A stretch of DNA of 64,000 nt from an uncultured Pelagibacteraceae bacterium (GCA_902571955.1 CACGDZ010000002.1:58710-122709), one strand, 5' to 3'; shown: positions 17,605 through 26,144, counted from the first letter of the stretch. The notes: generated from the sequence alone by a model not told the origin. Numbers and translations are program-made.

Positions 17605-17952
17605 TTATTTTTGAAGTTTCTTCCAATTGGTATTTTTTAATAAAACTCTAAGATCGTAGGAATTTCTAAGTATTTTACCACTTGTATCAGTAATTAAATA
17701 TTTAAGGTTCTTATTTTTAGGCTTAAAATTTTTACAAATTTTATAAAGGGCATTTTCAGTAGCATTTCTAAAAACACTAAATCCCACTTGTTTACTTGAA
17801 ATACTTAAACCATAATCTTTCCAAGAACCTTCTGAAACCATTTTTGCATATAAATCTAATATAATTTTTAGCTCATCTTTTTCAAAAAAATGTTTTTCTT
17901 CAATTTTATTATTAGGATTATTTATTACTAATTTTAAATTACTACGCATCAA
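17605..17952 (-). CDS. DUF2794 domain protein
   Basis: A 115 aa soluble protein matching the alphaproteobacterial DUF2794 family. Seen: FEKDELKIILDLYAKMVSEG, then WKDYGLSISSKQVGFSVFRN and LYKICKN. The later KYLITDTSGKILRNSYDLR and the C-terminal helix also fit. No function is known; its strict alphaproteobacterial spread suggests a conserved housekeeping role. It overlaps the yciB gene by 11 nt on the reverse strand, so the two are translated together. Confidence 0.82.
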   Translation of the reverse strand: MMRSNLKLVINNPNNKIEEKHFFEKDELKIILDLYAKMVSEGSWKDYGLSISSKQVGFSVFRNATENALYKICKNFKPKNKNLKYLITDTSGKILRNSYDLRVLLKNTNWKKLQK

Positions 17953-18493
17953 TCTTATGCTTATTAATTAATGGTATTTGAAATCCTGTAAATACTATAG
18001 TTATTGGAAGCATTCCCCACACTTTGAAATTTACCCAGAATTCTTCTGTTTGAGTTCTCCAAACAAATTCATTTAATAAAGCAAGACCAAAGAAAAAATA
18101 CATCCATCGTTTATTAAGTATTTCCCATCCAATGTCTGTCATTGGAATAGATTTACCCATAATTTTTTTAAGGATAGGTTCTTTGGTGAAGTATTTCCCA
18201 AAATATAATGCAAGAGCAAACATAATATTTATGATTGTTGGTTTTACATATATAAATATGGGATCATTAAAGTAGATAGTTAATCCACCAAAAAAAGTAA
18301 TTAGAATTCCACTCACCAAAGGCATTGGTGGAATTTTTTTTTCAAAAAACCAAACTACTGCTAATGCAACCAAAGTTGCAACTATTAGTGGAGGTATTGC
18401 AACTGATAAATTTTTACCACTGTTATAATAATAGAAAAAAAATATTGCTAAAGGACCAAAATCAGTAACAAATTTTAAAAAAGATTTATTCAC
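17942..18493 (-). CDS. yciB: Inner membrane-spanning protein YciB / septation protein A (IspZ)
   Basis: A 183 aa protein with about five transmembrane helices. It opens LKFVTDFGPLAIFFFYYYNSG, the YciB start pattern, followed by PPMPLVSGILITFFGGLTIY and FNDPIFIYVKPTIIN, the most conserved part. NKRWMYFFFGLALLNEFVWR then precedes the last helices. YciB is linked to cell-envelope integrity and septation. It overlaps the DUF2794 gene by 11 nt downstream and is divergent from hspQ, with 87 nt between the starts. Confidence 0.93.
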   Translation of the reverse strand: MNKSFLKFVTDFGPLAIFFFYYYNSGKNLSVAIPPLIVATLVALAVVWFFEKKIPPMPLVSGILITFFGGLTIYFNDPIFIYVKPTIINIMFALALYFGKYFTKEPILKKIMGKSIPMTDIGWEILNKRWMYFFFGLALLNEFVWRTQTEEFWVNFKVWGMLPITIVFTGFQIPLINKHKIDA

Positions 18494-18580
18494 TTAAAAG
18501 ATATTAACATATTTGCCACATCACAAAACATTTATATTTTTAGCATTGATTTTTATTTTTAAATACCCATACTAACATTA

Positions 18581-18901
18581 ATGCCAACTCAAAAAGCAAA
18601 ATTTTCAATCGGAGATATTGTTAAACATAAACACTTCGAATTTAGAGGTGTGATTTATGATGTTGATTTTGAATTTAATAATTCAGAAGAGTGGTATCAA
18701 TCTATCCCAAAAAACGTGCGACCAAGAAAAGATCAGCCTTTTTATCATTTATTAGCTGAAAATGATGAGATAACTTACGAGGCTTATGTTTCTGAGCAAA
18801 ACTTGTTAGTAGACGATTCTAATGAGCCAATAAAGCACCCTTTAATTGAGGAGATTTTTTCAGGAAAAAAAGGCTCAAGCTATTTTAAGCCTTCTAATTA
18901 A
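18581..18901 (+). CDS. hspQ: Heat shock protein HspQ
   Basis: A 106 aa small soluble protein. It has the HspQ pattern AKFSIGDIVKHKHFEFRGVI, then DVDFEFNNSEEWYQSIP and RPRKDQPFYHLLAENDE, and a C-terminal HPLIEEIF. HspQ binds hemimethylated oriC in E. coli and acts as a specificity-enhancing factor of the Lon protease. It is transcribed alone, and the next gene is separated by the largest intergenic gap in the window (176 nt). The end of the coding sequence can form a short GGCT/AGCC hairpin, but no T-run follows. Confidence 0.93.
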   Translation: MPTQKAKFSIGDIVKHKHFEFRGVIYDVDFEFNNSEEWYQSIPKNVRPRKDQPFYHLLAENDEITYEAYVSEQNLLVDDSNEPIKHPLIEEIFSGKKGSSYFKPSN

Positions 18902-18965
18902 GGCAACCATCATTCAAACACATTTAGCTCAAATCTAGGCCATATAAATTGGCCATATTTAGATA

Positions 18966-19033
18966 TTTCTGGTCAAGAGTGTTTAACGTTAATTTCAATC
19001 TTATTATATACCCTCTGCATTCTTGATCAGAAA
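18966..19033. promoter_or_regulatory. 16-bp inverted repeat flanking a possible ccmC promoter
   Basis: The arms 18966-18981 (TTTCTGGTCAAGAGTG) and 19018-19033 (CATTCTTGATCAGAAA) pair over 16 positions: 14 Watson-Crick and two G-U. The 36-nt loop holds the palindrome TTAACGTTAA (18983-18992). It also holds a plausible promoter, TTTAAC (18982-18987) and TATATA (19005-19010), with a 17-nt spacer. Just upstream, GGCCA (18938-18942) and TGGCC (18950-18954) form another small hairpin. It could be an operator, a structured RNA or the base of a 5' leader. Transcription was not tested. Confidence 0.5.
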
Positions 19034-19077
19034 AGTATTTCATAATAGAAATCACCAAAAAAAATTCTAATTAAAAT

Positions 19078-19785
19078 ATGTTTAAACTTTTTGAACCAAA
19101 TAAAATTTTTAAAATTACATCAAAGGCGCCTAGGTACGTTTTATTTTTGTTCATTGTTGTGTTAATTATTGGTTTAGTTGAAGCACTAATTTTATCTCCT
19201 GAGGATTATAAACAAAGTGATGCAGTAAGAATTATGTATGTTCATGTTCCTGCTGCTTGGATTTCACTTGGTATCTTTTCCTCTATAACCTTTTTATCTA
19301 TTTGTGGTTTTGTCTTTAGAAATAAAAATTTTTTTTTAATTTCAAAAAGTTTAGCACCCTCAGGTTTTGTTTTTAATATTGTAGCTTTAGTAACTGGGTC
19401 AATCTGGGGAAAACCAACTTGGGGAACATGGTGGGCTTGGGATGCAAGGATTACATCAATGTTAATTTTAGCATTGTTCTATGCCATGTATTTAATTGTA
19501 TGGAGAATTTATGATAACGAAGAAAAAGTCTTCAAGATTTCGACTTTTATAACTATTTTGGGAATTATTAATGTTCCAATAATAAAATACTCAGTTGATT
19601 GGTGGAACACACTTCACCAACCTGCATCAATTAATATTTTGTCGAAAAGTTCTATTCATTCTTCAATGCTTTACCCATTATTTATAATGACTGCGGCATT
19701 TGCTCTTTTTTCATTGTTAATTTTCTTAATGAAATATAATACAGAACTGATAAAGATTAAAAATAAAGGCTTAGATAGATTATGA
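19078..19785 (+). CDS. ccmC: Heme exporter protein CcmC
   Basis: A 235 aa six-helix inner-membrane protein of cytochrome c maturation system I. It presents heme to CcmE in the periplasm. The tryptophan-rich WWD motif is intact at GTWWAWDARITSML (about 122-135), with flanking histidines (MYVHVPAAW at about 58 and WWNTLHQPASI at about 180) that ligate heme in the family. It heads ccmC-D-E-F-G-H. The ATP-binding partners ccmA and ccmB are not next to it. The 176 nt upstream hold the inverted repeat listed separately. Confidence 0.97.
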   Translation: MFKLFEPNKIFKITSKAPRYVLFLFIVVLIIGLVEALILSPEDYKQSDAVRIMYVHVPAAWISLGIFSSITFLSICGFVFRNKNFFLISKSLAPSGFVFNIVALVTGSIWGKPTWGTWWAWDARITSMLILALFYAMYLIVWRIYDNEEKVFKISTFITILGIINVPIIKYSVDWWNTLHQPASINILSKSSIHSSMLYPLFIMTAAFALFSLLIFLMKYNTELIKIKNKGLDRL

Positions 19786-20009
19786 TTAATGAATTATTTT
19801 TAATGAATGGATATGCAGTCTATGTGTTATCTGCTTTTAGCTTTACATTGTTAAGTTTCCTAGGTTTATACTTGATAACTAAAATGCAATTTGTAAAAGA
19901 ACAAAACAAATTTGTTGCTAAATTTGGAACACTTACTACTGAGCAAGCTAAATCTGCAAAATCACAAAGAATAAACAAAGAAATTTTAGCAAACGCGACA
20001 ATCAATTAA
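19782..20009 (+). CDS. ccmD: Heme exporter protein CcmD
   Basis: A 75 aa single-pass membrane protein (helix about 12-33), followed by a charged cytoplasmic tail. CcmD bridges the CcmABC complex and helps release heme-loaded CcmE. The sequence [16 protein letters not shown] is the recognisable CcmD core (G-x-Y-V-x-x-A). It overlaps ccmC by 4 nt and lies 10 nt before ccmE. It is somewhat longer than the usual 50-65 aa, from a polar tail rich in Lys, Ala and Gln. Confidence 0.88.
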   Translation: MINELFLMNGYAVYVLSAFSFTLLSFLGLYLITKMQFVKEQNKFVAKFGTLTTEQAKSAKSQRINKEILANATIN

Positions 20010-20019
20010 CTTTGAAGAC

Positions 20020-20439
20020 ATGTATGGTCGAAAAGTTAAATTAAGATTTTTGTTTATAGCAATAATCTTACTTACTTTAATTTTAACAGTATTTTTGATT
20101 TTAAAATCTTTAGAGGAAAATGTTATATATTTTCAATCACCCACTGAAATAAAATCATTAACTGAAATAGACAAAAGTAAAATTAGGGTTGGAGGAATGG
20201 TTAAAAAAAATTCTATATCCATTAATTCAAATGAAGTTAACTTTGTAATTACAGACTTTAAAAATGAAATAAACGTTAGTTACTCTGGAGCAGTACCAAA
20301 TTTATTTGCTGAAGGAAAGGGTATTGTTGCAGAAGGTTTTTTAGAAGACAGAAATTTTTTTTCTGCAACAAAAATTCTAGCTAAGCATGACGAAAATTAC
20401 ATGCCACCAGAAGTAAAAGAAGCATTAGGAGAAAAATAA
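20020..20439 (+). CDS. ccmE: Cytochrome c maturation heme chaperone CcmE
   Basis: A 139 aa periplasmic heme chaperone with an N-terminal membrane anchor (about 8-28) and an OB-fold domain. It binds heme covalently through the His in [12 protein letters not shown] (about 126), with the nearby Tyr also conserved. [13 protein letters not shown] and [18 protein letters not shown] are typical strands. It carries heme from CcmC to CcmF/H. The 1-nt gap to ccmF supports one transcript. Confidence 0.96.
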   Translation: MYGRKVKLRFLFIAIILLTLILTVFLILKSLEENVIYFQSPTEIKSLTEIDKSKIRVGGMVKKNSISINSNEVNFVITDFKNEINVSYSGAVPNLFAEGKGIVAEGFLEDRNFFSATKILAKHDENYMPPEVKEALGEK

Positions 20440-20440
20440 A

Positions 20441-22315
20441 TTGATCTATAATCTTGTAGGATATTATTCATTATTATTAGGATTAATTATTGGATTATCA
20501 TTATTTTATTTTTCATATAAAAATTTTAATAATTCAAACATATTGGATAACAAAATATTATCTTTTACATTCTTACAACTATTTCTTGTTGTAATTAGTT
20601 TTTTGTGTTTGATTTTTTCTTTCATTGTTTCAGATTTTAGTAATGAAACTGTATTTAATAATTCTCATACCACCAAACCATTATTTTATAAAATAAGTGG
20701 AACTTGGGGAAATCATGAAGGTAGTTTACTGTTGTGGTTACTTGTTTTAACTTTATTTATTTTTTTATTTTTACTTAGGACCAAAAATCAACCAGTAAAG
20801 TACAAAATCTTAACTTTAGTTTTTCAACAAATAATAATAGTTGGTTTCTTTTTATTTTTAATCCTGACATCAAATCCATTTAATTATATTTTTCCTACAC
20901 CAAAGGAAGGTCTTGGATTAAATCCAATTTTACAAGATCCAGCTTTAGCAATTCACCCACCAATTTTATATTTAGGCTATGTTGGTTCTTCAATTATTTT
21001 TTCATCTGTATTGGCAGCAACAAGTTTAAAAATTATCTCTACCAGTTGGGCATCGCATATAAAAAAATGGATCTTAATTTCGTGGATATTTTTGACTTTG
21101 GGAATATTGCTTGGATCAATTTGGGCTTATTATGAATTAGGATGGGGAGGTTTTTGGTTTTGGGATCCAGTTGAGAATGTTTCTCTAATGCCCTGGCTTG
21201 CATTAACCACTCTTTTACATTGTATTTTAGTATTAGAAAAAAAATCTATTTTAACTTCATGGGTAATAATTCTTTCTATTGCAACATTTTCATTAAGTAT
21301 GTGTGGAACATTTTTAGTAAGATCAGGAATATTAAATTCTGTTCATACATTTGCTAATGATCCTGAAAGGGGTTTATTTATTCTTGTTTTTTTATTCATT
21401 TTGATTTTTTTATCTATTTTAATTTTTTTCTTTTTTCACAAAGATAATGACAAAAAATATTATAATTTTTTTTGGTTGAGTAAGGAAACTTCAATATTAA
21501 TTAACAATTGGTTTATGATGTATTTTTTATCAGTTGTATTAATAGGTACCGTATATCCAATTTTTTTAGATGTAATTTCTTCTCAAAAAATATCAGTTGG
21601 TCCTCCATTTTATCATAAGCTAATGATACCATTTTTAATTCCTTTTTTACTTATGATGGCGATTGGTCCAAAATTAAAATGGATAAAATCTCAATTCGAA
21701 GACAAAATTTATTTAATTTCTTTTTTTATTATCTCAATCTTATTAGCATTTTTAGTATTAAAAAATTTTAATCAAAATATCTTAATCAATACAATTTTGA
21801 TATCTAGTGCACTTTATTTATTCTTCATAACGCTGAGAGATTTTTTTGTAAAAAAATATAAAAATATTTCTCAAAATATTGCTCATTTTGGATTTAGTTT
21901 ATTAATCCTAAGTATTTTATTTAACAATTTATTTACAAGTGAAATTATAACAAATCTTAAAGTTGGTGAAACTTTTGAAAATTCTAAAACTAAGATATTT
22001 TTCGAAAGTGTTGATCAGAAAAAAGAAAAAAATTATAATGCTATTATTGCGAATTTTTCTATAAGTAATTCAAATGGTGAAGAAGATAAATTTTCGCCAG
22101 AGCTGAGAATTTATAATCAACCTGTCATTGCCACAAGTGAAGCTGATATTAAAACAACACTTATGTCAGATAAATTTATTGTAATTAATCTGGTTCAAAA
22201 TCAAGATTTTTTCAACGTTAGATACCAAGTTAAACCATTTATGTTATGGATATGGTTATCAGTAATTCTAATATCTTTTGGTGGAATTGTTAGCTTTACA
22301 AAAAAAAGATTATGA
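20441..22315 (+). CDS. ccmF: Cytochrome c heme lyase subunit CcmF
   Basis: A 624 aa polytopic inner-membrane protein with about 14 helices. It attaches heme from CcmE to apocytochrome c together with CcmH. The WWD-type motif is visible at GGFWFWDPVENVSLMPWL (about 237-254), with conserved histidines in GNHEGSLLLW and LAIHPPILYLGY and in VHTFANDPERG. The start is TTG at 20441, 1 nt after the ccmE stop; no ATG lies close by. The length is slightly below the usual 640-660. Confidence 0.95.
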   Translation: MIYNLVGYYSLLLGLIIGLSLFYFSYKNFNNSNILDNKILSFTFLQLFLVVISFLCLIFSFIVSDFSNETVFNNSHTTKPLFYKISGTWGNHEGSLLLWLLVLTLFIFLFLLRTKNQPVKYKILTLVFQQIIIVGFFLFLILTSNPFNYIFPTPKEGLGLNPILQDPALAIHPPILYLGYVGSSIIFSSVLAATSLKIISTSWASHIKKWILISWIFLTLGILLGSIWAYYELGWGGFWFWDPVENVSLMPWLALTTLLHCILVLEKKSILTSWVIILSIATFSLSMCGTFLVRSGILNSVHTFANDPERGLFILVFLFILIFLSILIFFFFHKDNDKKYYNFFWLSKETSILINNWFMMYFLSVVLIGTVYPIFLDVISSQKISVGPPFYHKLMIPFLIPFLLMMAIGPKLKWIKSQFEDKIYLISFFIISILLAFLVLKNFNQNILINTILISSALYLFFITLRDFFVKKYKNISQNIAHFGFSLLILSILFNNLFTSEIITNLKVGETFENSKTKIFFESVDQKKEKNYNAIIANFSISNSNGEEDKFSPELRIYNQPVIATSEADIKTTLMSDKFIVINLVQNQDFFNVRYQVKPFMLWIWLSVILISFGGIVSFTKKRL

Positions 22316-22830
22316 AAAATAAAATATTACTTTTTTCAGTTATTACTATTTTTGGAATAATATTTTTTATTTTTTATAAAGGTTTAGATGACTCGAAAAT
22401 ATACACTCCAGATGTTAATATAAAAAAAGAAATACCATTATTTAATACTAAAGAATTTTTTTCTAGAGAAGATGTGAAATCATCAAGTATCTTTGAGTTA
22501 GATAAGGTTTATTTATTAAATATTTGGTCTTCTTGGTGTGTACCATGTCGACAAGAGCATCCTCTTTTGATGAATTTAAATTTAGAGAATAAATTAAATA
22601 TTATTGGGATGAATTATAAAGATAATTTAAAAAATGCAGAAAATTTTTTAAAAGAACTAGGAAACCCTTATAAAGAAATCCTTATTGATTTAGATGGTAC
22701 AATTGCAATTGAGTGGGGAGCTTACGGCGTTCCAGAATCATTTTTAATTTATAATAATAAAATTATAAAAAAATATATTGGACCTCTTAACCAAGAATTT
22801 GTTGATGAAATTAATTTATTTGTAAAATGA
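22312..22830 (+). CDS. ccmG: Thiol:disulfide interchange protein CcmG/DsbE
   Basis: A 172 aa periplasmic thioredoxin-like protein anchored by an N-terminal helix (about 3-22). Its active site is WSSWCVPCRQEHP (CxxC at about 76-79), and GAYGVPESFLI carries the cis-Pro loop. It reduces the CXXCH cysteines of apocytochrome c through CcmH, so that heme can be attached. It overlaps ccmF and ccmH by 4 nt on each side. Confidence 0.95.
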   Translation: MKNKILLFSVITIFGIIFFIFYKGLDDSKIYTPDVNIKKEIPLFNTKEFFSREDVKSSSIFELDKVYLLNIWSSWCVPCRQEHPLLMNLNLENKLNIIGMNYKDNLKNAENFLKELGNPYKEILIDLDGTIAIEWGAYGVPESFLIYNNKIIKKYIGPLNQEFVDEINLFVK

Positions 22831-23189
22831 AATTTCTAAGATTTGTTTTAATTGTTATTATGTTATTCCCCTTCAGCAATGTTTATGCTGAGGAGAACGA
22901 TAAAAGAAATAAAATAACTAAAAATTTACGATGTCTTATATGTCAAGGTCAATCGGTTTACGACTCAGACTCTGAATTTGCAAACAGTTTAAAAATTGTA
23001 GTTGATAAAAAATTGCAAGAAGGTCTTTCTGAAGATCAAATATATGAATATTTTAAAACTAAATATGGAGAATGGATACTTTACGATCCTGGCTTAAATA
23101 AAAACACATATATACTTTGGTTATTGCCGATATTGATATTTCTAATCGGAGGTGCAATAATATACAAAAGCTTTATAGTTAAAAAATAA
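22827..23189 (+). CDS. ccmH: Cytochrome c-type biogenesis protein CcmH (CcmL)
   Basis: A 120 aa protein with a signal peptide (about 1-21), a periplasmic helical bundle and a C-terminal helix (about 94-113). The redox motif LRCLICQGQSVYDSDSE is intact. It handles apocytochrome thiols with CcmG and CcmF. The short length shows this is the CcmL-type half only: the TPR-containing CcmI half is not fused and not adjacent. It is the last ccm gene here; a PagL-like gene follows after 11 nt. Confidence 0.94.
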   Translation: MKFLRFVLIVIMLFPFSNVYAEENDKRNKITKNLRCLICQGQSVYDSDSEFANSLKIVVDKKLQEGLSEDQIYEYFKTKYGEWILYDPGLNKNTYILWLLPILIFLIGGAIIYKSFIVKK

Positions 23190-23200
23190 ATTAATTAGTA

Positions 23201-23713
23201 ATGAATTTAAAAAAATTTTTAATCAATCTGTTAATGATCACATTTGCATTTTCTTCGATTGCAGAGGAAAAAGTTTTAAAAGATCAAAATACAGAATTCA
23301 GTGTTTACACAGGAATGTTTGATTTTAGTGATGATGGAAAAAAATCAACTTTAATTGGCTTTCAACACCAAAATGAAAATTTAAATAGAGATACTTTTTT
23401 AGGTAATCTTTCACCGATTACAGGTGCATTAATAACAGCTGATAGTGCAGGATATATTTATACAGGTGTGCAGGCTCAATATAAGTTGGGAGTATTAAAT
23501 TTTACTCCAAGCTTTACTCCAGGATTATATTTTGAGGGTGATGGTAAAGATTTAGGTCATTTAATTGAATTCAAAAGCGAATTACAAATTTCACTCGATC
23601 TATCTAGATCAAGTGAATTAGGCTTTTCTTATAATCATATATCTAATGCCAGTCTAGGAGACAAAAATCCTGGGGCAAATAGTTATATGTTTAATTTCTT
23701 TAAAAGCTTTTAA
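23201..23713 (+). CDS. PagL-like outer-membrane lipid A deacylase/acyloxyacyl hydrolase family protein
   Basis: A 170 aa exported protein with a signal peptide (MNLKKFLINLLMITFAFSSI-A) and alternating strands expected of a small eight-stranded outer-membrane barrel. The C-terminus carries NHISNASLGDKNPGANSY, the PagL motif with the catalytic His and Ser (HxS). In Pseudomonas PagL a Glu lies 14 residues after the His; here that position is Asn. The family removes the 3-O-acyl chain from lipid A, but activity is uncertain given the substitution. It ends with a C-terminal Phe, typical of outer-membrane proteins. It lies 11 nt after ccmH. Confidence 0.75.
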   Translation: MNLKKFLINLLMITFAFSSIAEEKVLKDQNTEFSVYTGMFDFSDDGKKSTLIGFQHQNENLNRDTFLGNLSPITGALITADSAGYIYTGVQAQYKLGVLNFTPSFTPGLYFEGDGKDLGHLIEFKSELQISLDLSRSSELGFSYNHISNASLGDKNPGANSYMFNFFKSF

Positions 23714-23725
23714 TAGATATTCATC

Positions 23726-24877
23726 ATGAACATTAAAGATTGTTATAATTTTGAGGATTTTAGAAAATTAGCTAAAAAAAAATTACCAGCTCCTATTTTT
23801 CATTATATTGATGGTGGAGCAGATGACGAAGTTACTTTAAATAGAAATACAGATGCTTTCAATGATTGTGATTTAGTTCCTAATATTCTTAATAGTGTAG
23901 GTGAACCAGATTTGTCTACCACTGTGTTTGGTAGAAAAATTAGTATGCCTTTATTTTTATCTCCTACGGCAATGCAAAGTTTATATGATCCTGATGGAGA
24001 TAAAGCTTCTGCCAGAGCTGCAGAGAAGTTTGATACAATTTACAGCATGTCTACAATGGCGTCTTTTTCAATTGAAGAGGTTGCAAATGTTTCTAGTGGG
24101 CCAAAACTTTTTCAACTTTATATTCACAAAGACAAATCAATTACTGATGATTTGATTGAAAGATGCAGTAGAGCGAATTTTGACGGAATGTGTATTACTG
24201 TAGATACGCTAGTTGCTGGAAATCGAGAAAGAGATCATAGAACTGGATTTACGACACCACCTAAATTTACTTTGGATAGTTTATTGAGTTTTGCAATGAG
24301 ACCTGGTTGGGTATTTAAATATTTTACAAATAAAAAATTTGAATTGGCAAATATTAAAAATAAAACTGATAAAGGTACAAATATAGCAAAATCAGTTATG
24401 GATTATATTAATGAACAGTATGATCCAGCAATGAATTGGAAAGATGCAGAATACTGTATAAAAAAATGGAATAAGCCTATGGCTTTAAAGGGTGTAATGT
24501 CTGTTGAAGATGCTAAAAGAGCAATTGATATAGGTTGTACAGCAATTATGATTTCAAATCATGGAGGAAGACAACTTGATGGATCAAGATCACCATTTGA
24601 TCAAATTAAAGCAATTTCAGATGCAGTTGGTGATAAATTAGAAATTATTCTTGATGGTGGTGTTAGAAGAGGAACGCATGTCCTTAAAGCTTTAGCTGCA
24701 GGCGCAACAGCATGTAGTTTTGGAAAAGCATTTCTTTTTAGCTTAGGTGCTGGTGGACAAAAAGGTGTTGAAAGACTTTTAGAAAACATGCAAAAAGAAA
24801 TTAGAAGAAATATGATTTTAATGGGTTGTAAGTCTGTTAAAGACCTTGATGCGTCAAAAATAATATATAGAGACTAA
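23726..24877 (+). CDS. FMN-dependent alpha-hydroxyacid oxidase/dehydrogenase (LldD-like)
   Basis: A 383 aa flavoenzyme of the L-lactate dehydrogenase/glycolate oxidase/mandelate dehydrogenase family. Seen: FHYIDGGADDEVTLNRN at the N-terminus, PLFLSPTAMQSLYDPDG, the catalytic ISNHGGRQLDGSRSPFD with its His and Arg (about 275-290), and ILDGGVRRGTHVLKALAAGA for the FMN phosphate. It oxidises an L-2-hydroxyacid to the 2-oxoacid. The substrate could be lactate, glycolate or a longer acid. Its position just before the aminotransferase and glcDEF genes suggests a role in hydroxyacid use. Confidence 0.9.
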   Translation: MNIKDCYNFEDFRKLAKKKLPAPIFHYIDGGADDEVTLNRNTDAFNDCDLVPNILNSVGEPDLSTTVFGRKISMPLFLSPTAMQSLYDPDGDKASARAAEKFDTIYSMSTMASFSIEEVANVSSGPKLFQLYIHKDKSITDDLIERCSRANFDGMCITVDTLVAGNRERDHRTGFTTPPKFTLDSLLSFAMRPGWVFKYFTNKKFELANIKNKTDKGTNIAKSVMDYINEQYDPAMNWKDAEYCIKKWNKPMALKGVMSVEDAKRAIDIGCTAIMISNHGGRQLDGSRSPFDQIKAISDAVGDKLEIILDGGVRRGTHVLKALAAGATACSFGKAFLFSLGAGGQKGVERLLENMQKEIRRNMILMGCKSVKDLDASKIIYRD

Positions 24878-24918
24878 AAGATAAGAATTTTTACCATTTA
24901 TTTGATAAATTAAATTTT

Positions 24919-24957
24919 CAAACTAAATAGACAAAAAACTAATTTTCGTTTAGTTTG
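24919..24957. promoter_or_regulatory. Nested inverted/direct repeats upstream of the aminotransferase-glcDEF run
   Basis: CAAACTAAA (24919-24927) and TTTAGTTTG (24949-24957) form a perfect 9-bp inverted repeat. A second AAACTAA copy (24936-24942) can pair instead with TTAGTTT (24950-24956), giving a tighter 7-bp hairpin. The two pairings are mutually exclusive. It lies 23 nt before the ATG of the aminotransferase. No T-run follows, so it is not an ordinary terminator; an operator or a leader structure is possible. Confidence 0.45.
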
Positions 24958-24980
24958 GCGATTTTAAATTTAAATTTATT

Positions 24981-26144
24981 ATGGAACTTGCAAAATCATT
25001 AAATAGGCTTGGAACTGAAAGTGCTTTTTCTGTTTTAGCTGAAGCAAAAAAACTTGAAGCTCAAGGTAAACCTATGATCCACTTAGGATTGGGTCAACCT
25101 GATTTCAAAACTCCAAAGCACGTTGTCGAAGCAGCAAAAAAAGCTTTAGATGATGGTCATCACGGATATGTGCTCTCAAACGGAATTTTAGAATGTAGAC
25201 AGTCAGTTACTAGATGGATAAAGAAACGATATAGTGCAGATGTAGATCCTGAAAGAATTATTATTATGCCAGGCGGTAAACCAACAATGCATTATGCAAT
25301 TCAGTGTTTTGGTGAGCCAGGAGCTGAGATAATTCATCCAACTCCAGCGTTCCCTATTTATGAATCAATGATTAATTATACTGGTTCTACTGCAGTACCT
25401 TACGATCTAACTGAAGATAAAGATTTAAAGTTTAGTGCAGATAAAATTTTATCTCTAATTACTGATAAAACTAGATTATTAATTTTAATAAATCCAAACA
25501 ACCCTACTGGAAGTTTTGTAGAAAAATCAGAAATAGACAAATTGGCTGAAGGTTTAAAAAAACATCCTCATGTGACTATTTTAAGTGATGAAATTTATAG
25601 TAGACAAATTTTCGACGATAAGGAAATGCCAACATTCTTTAATTATCCTGAATTAAGAGAAAGACTAATTGTTTTAGAAGGTTGGAGTAAAGCTTATTCT
25701 ATGACAGGTTGGAGACTTGGCTGGAGTTTTTGGCCAGAGAATTTAGTTGAACATGTGAATAAATTATTAATTAACAGTGTATCATGTGTGAATGCCGCTG
25801 CTCAGTTTGCGGGAATTGCTGCTTTGGATGGACCTGATGACTCAATAGATGAAATGATGGAAAAATTTACATTAAGAAGAAAATTAATTCATGAAGGTTT
25901 AAATAGTTTACCAGGTGTGGAGTGTAGTTTACCCGGTGGAGCATTTTATGCATTTCCAAAAGTAATTGGAACTGGAATGGACGGCTCAGAATTTTGTAAA
26001 AGAGCTATGCATGAGGCAGGTGTTGCTATAGTTCCTGGCACAGCATTTGGTAAAACTTGCAAAGATTACGTAAGATTTAGCTTCGCTGCATCTCGAGATA
26101 ACATTTCTAACGCATTGGAAAATATCAAAAAAATGTTAGGTTAA
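24981..26144 (+). CDS. Class I/II pyridoxal-phosphate aminotransferase
   Basis: A 387 aa fold-type I aminotransferase. The PLP lysine is in GWSKAYSMTGWRLGW (about 237-251), the Asn/Asp pair in INPNNPTGSF and LSDEIYSRQIF, and the carboxylate-binding Arg in YVRFSFAAS. Its sequence style is of the aspartate/aromatic aminotransferase Igamma group; the amino donor and acceptor cannot be read. With glycolate oxidase genes 3 nt downstream, a glyoxylate- or pyruvate-linked transamination is a reasonable but unproven guess. An inverted repeat lies in the 103 nt upstream. Confidence 0.9.
   Translation: MELAKSLNRLGTESAFSVLAEAKKLEAQGKPMIHLGLGQPDFKTPKHVVEAAKKALDDGHHGYVLSNGILECRQSVTRWIKKRYSADVDPERIIIMPGGKPTMHYAIQCFGEPGAEIIHPTPAFPIYESMINYTGSTAVPYDLTEDKDLKFSADKILSLITDKTRLLILINPNNPTGSFVEKSEIDKLAEGLKKHPHVTILSDEIYSRQIFDDKEMPTFFNYPELRERLIVLEGWSKAYSMTGWRLGWSFWPENLVEHVNKLLINSVSCVNAAAQFAGIAALDGPDDSIDEMMEKFTLRRKLIHEGLNSLPGVECSLPGGAFYAFPKVIGTGMDGSEFCKRAMHEAGVAIVPGTAFGKTCKDYVRFSFAASRDNISNALENIKKMLG

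Noticed and set aside
18868..18895. Terminator at the end of hspQ (GGCT...AGCC hairpin)
   Set aside because: The stem is short with a long loop, lies within the coding end, and has no T-run after it.
18966..19033. Phase-variable invertible promoter
   Set aside because: The arms differ at two positions as DNA, no recombinase gene is nearby, and such switches are not expected in this kind of genome. Left as an operator or leader candidate.
23901..24155. Second-frame open frame inside the hydroxyacid oxidase
   Set aside because: Overlapping shadow frame with no ribosome site; the main frame carries all FMN-enzyme motifs.
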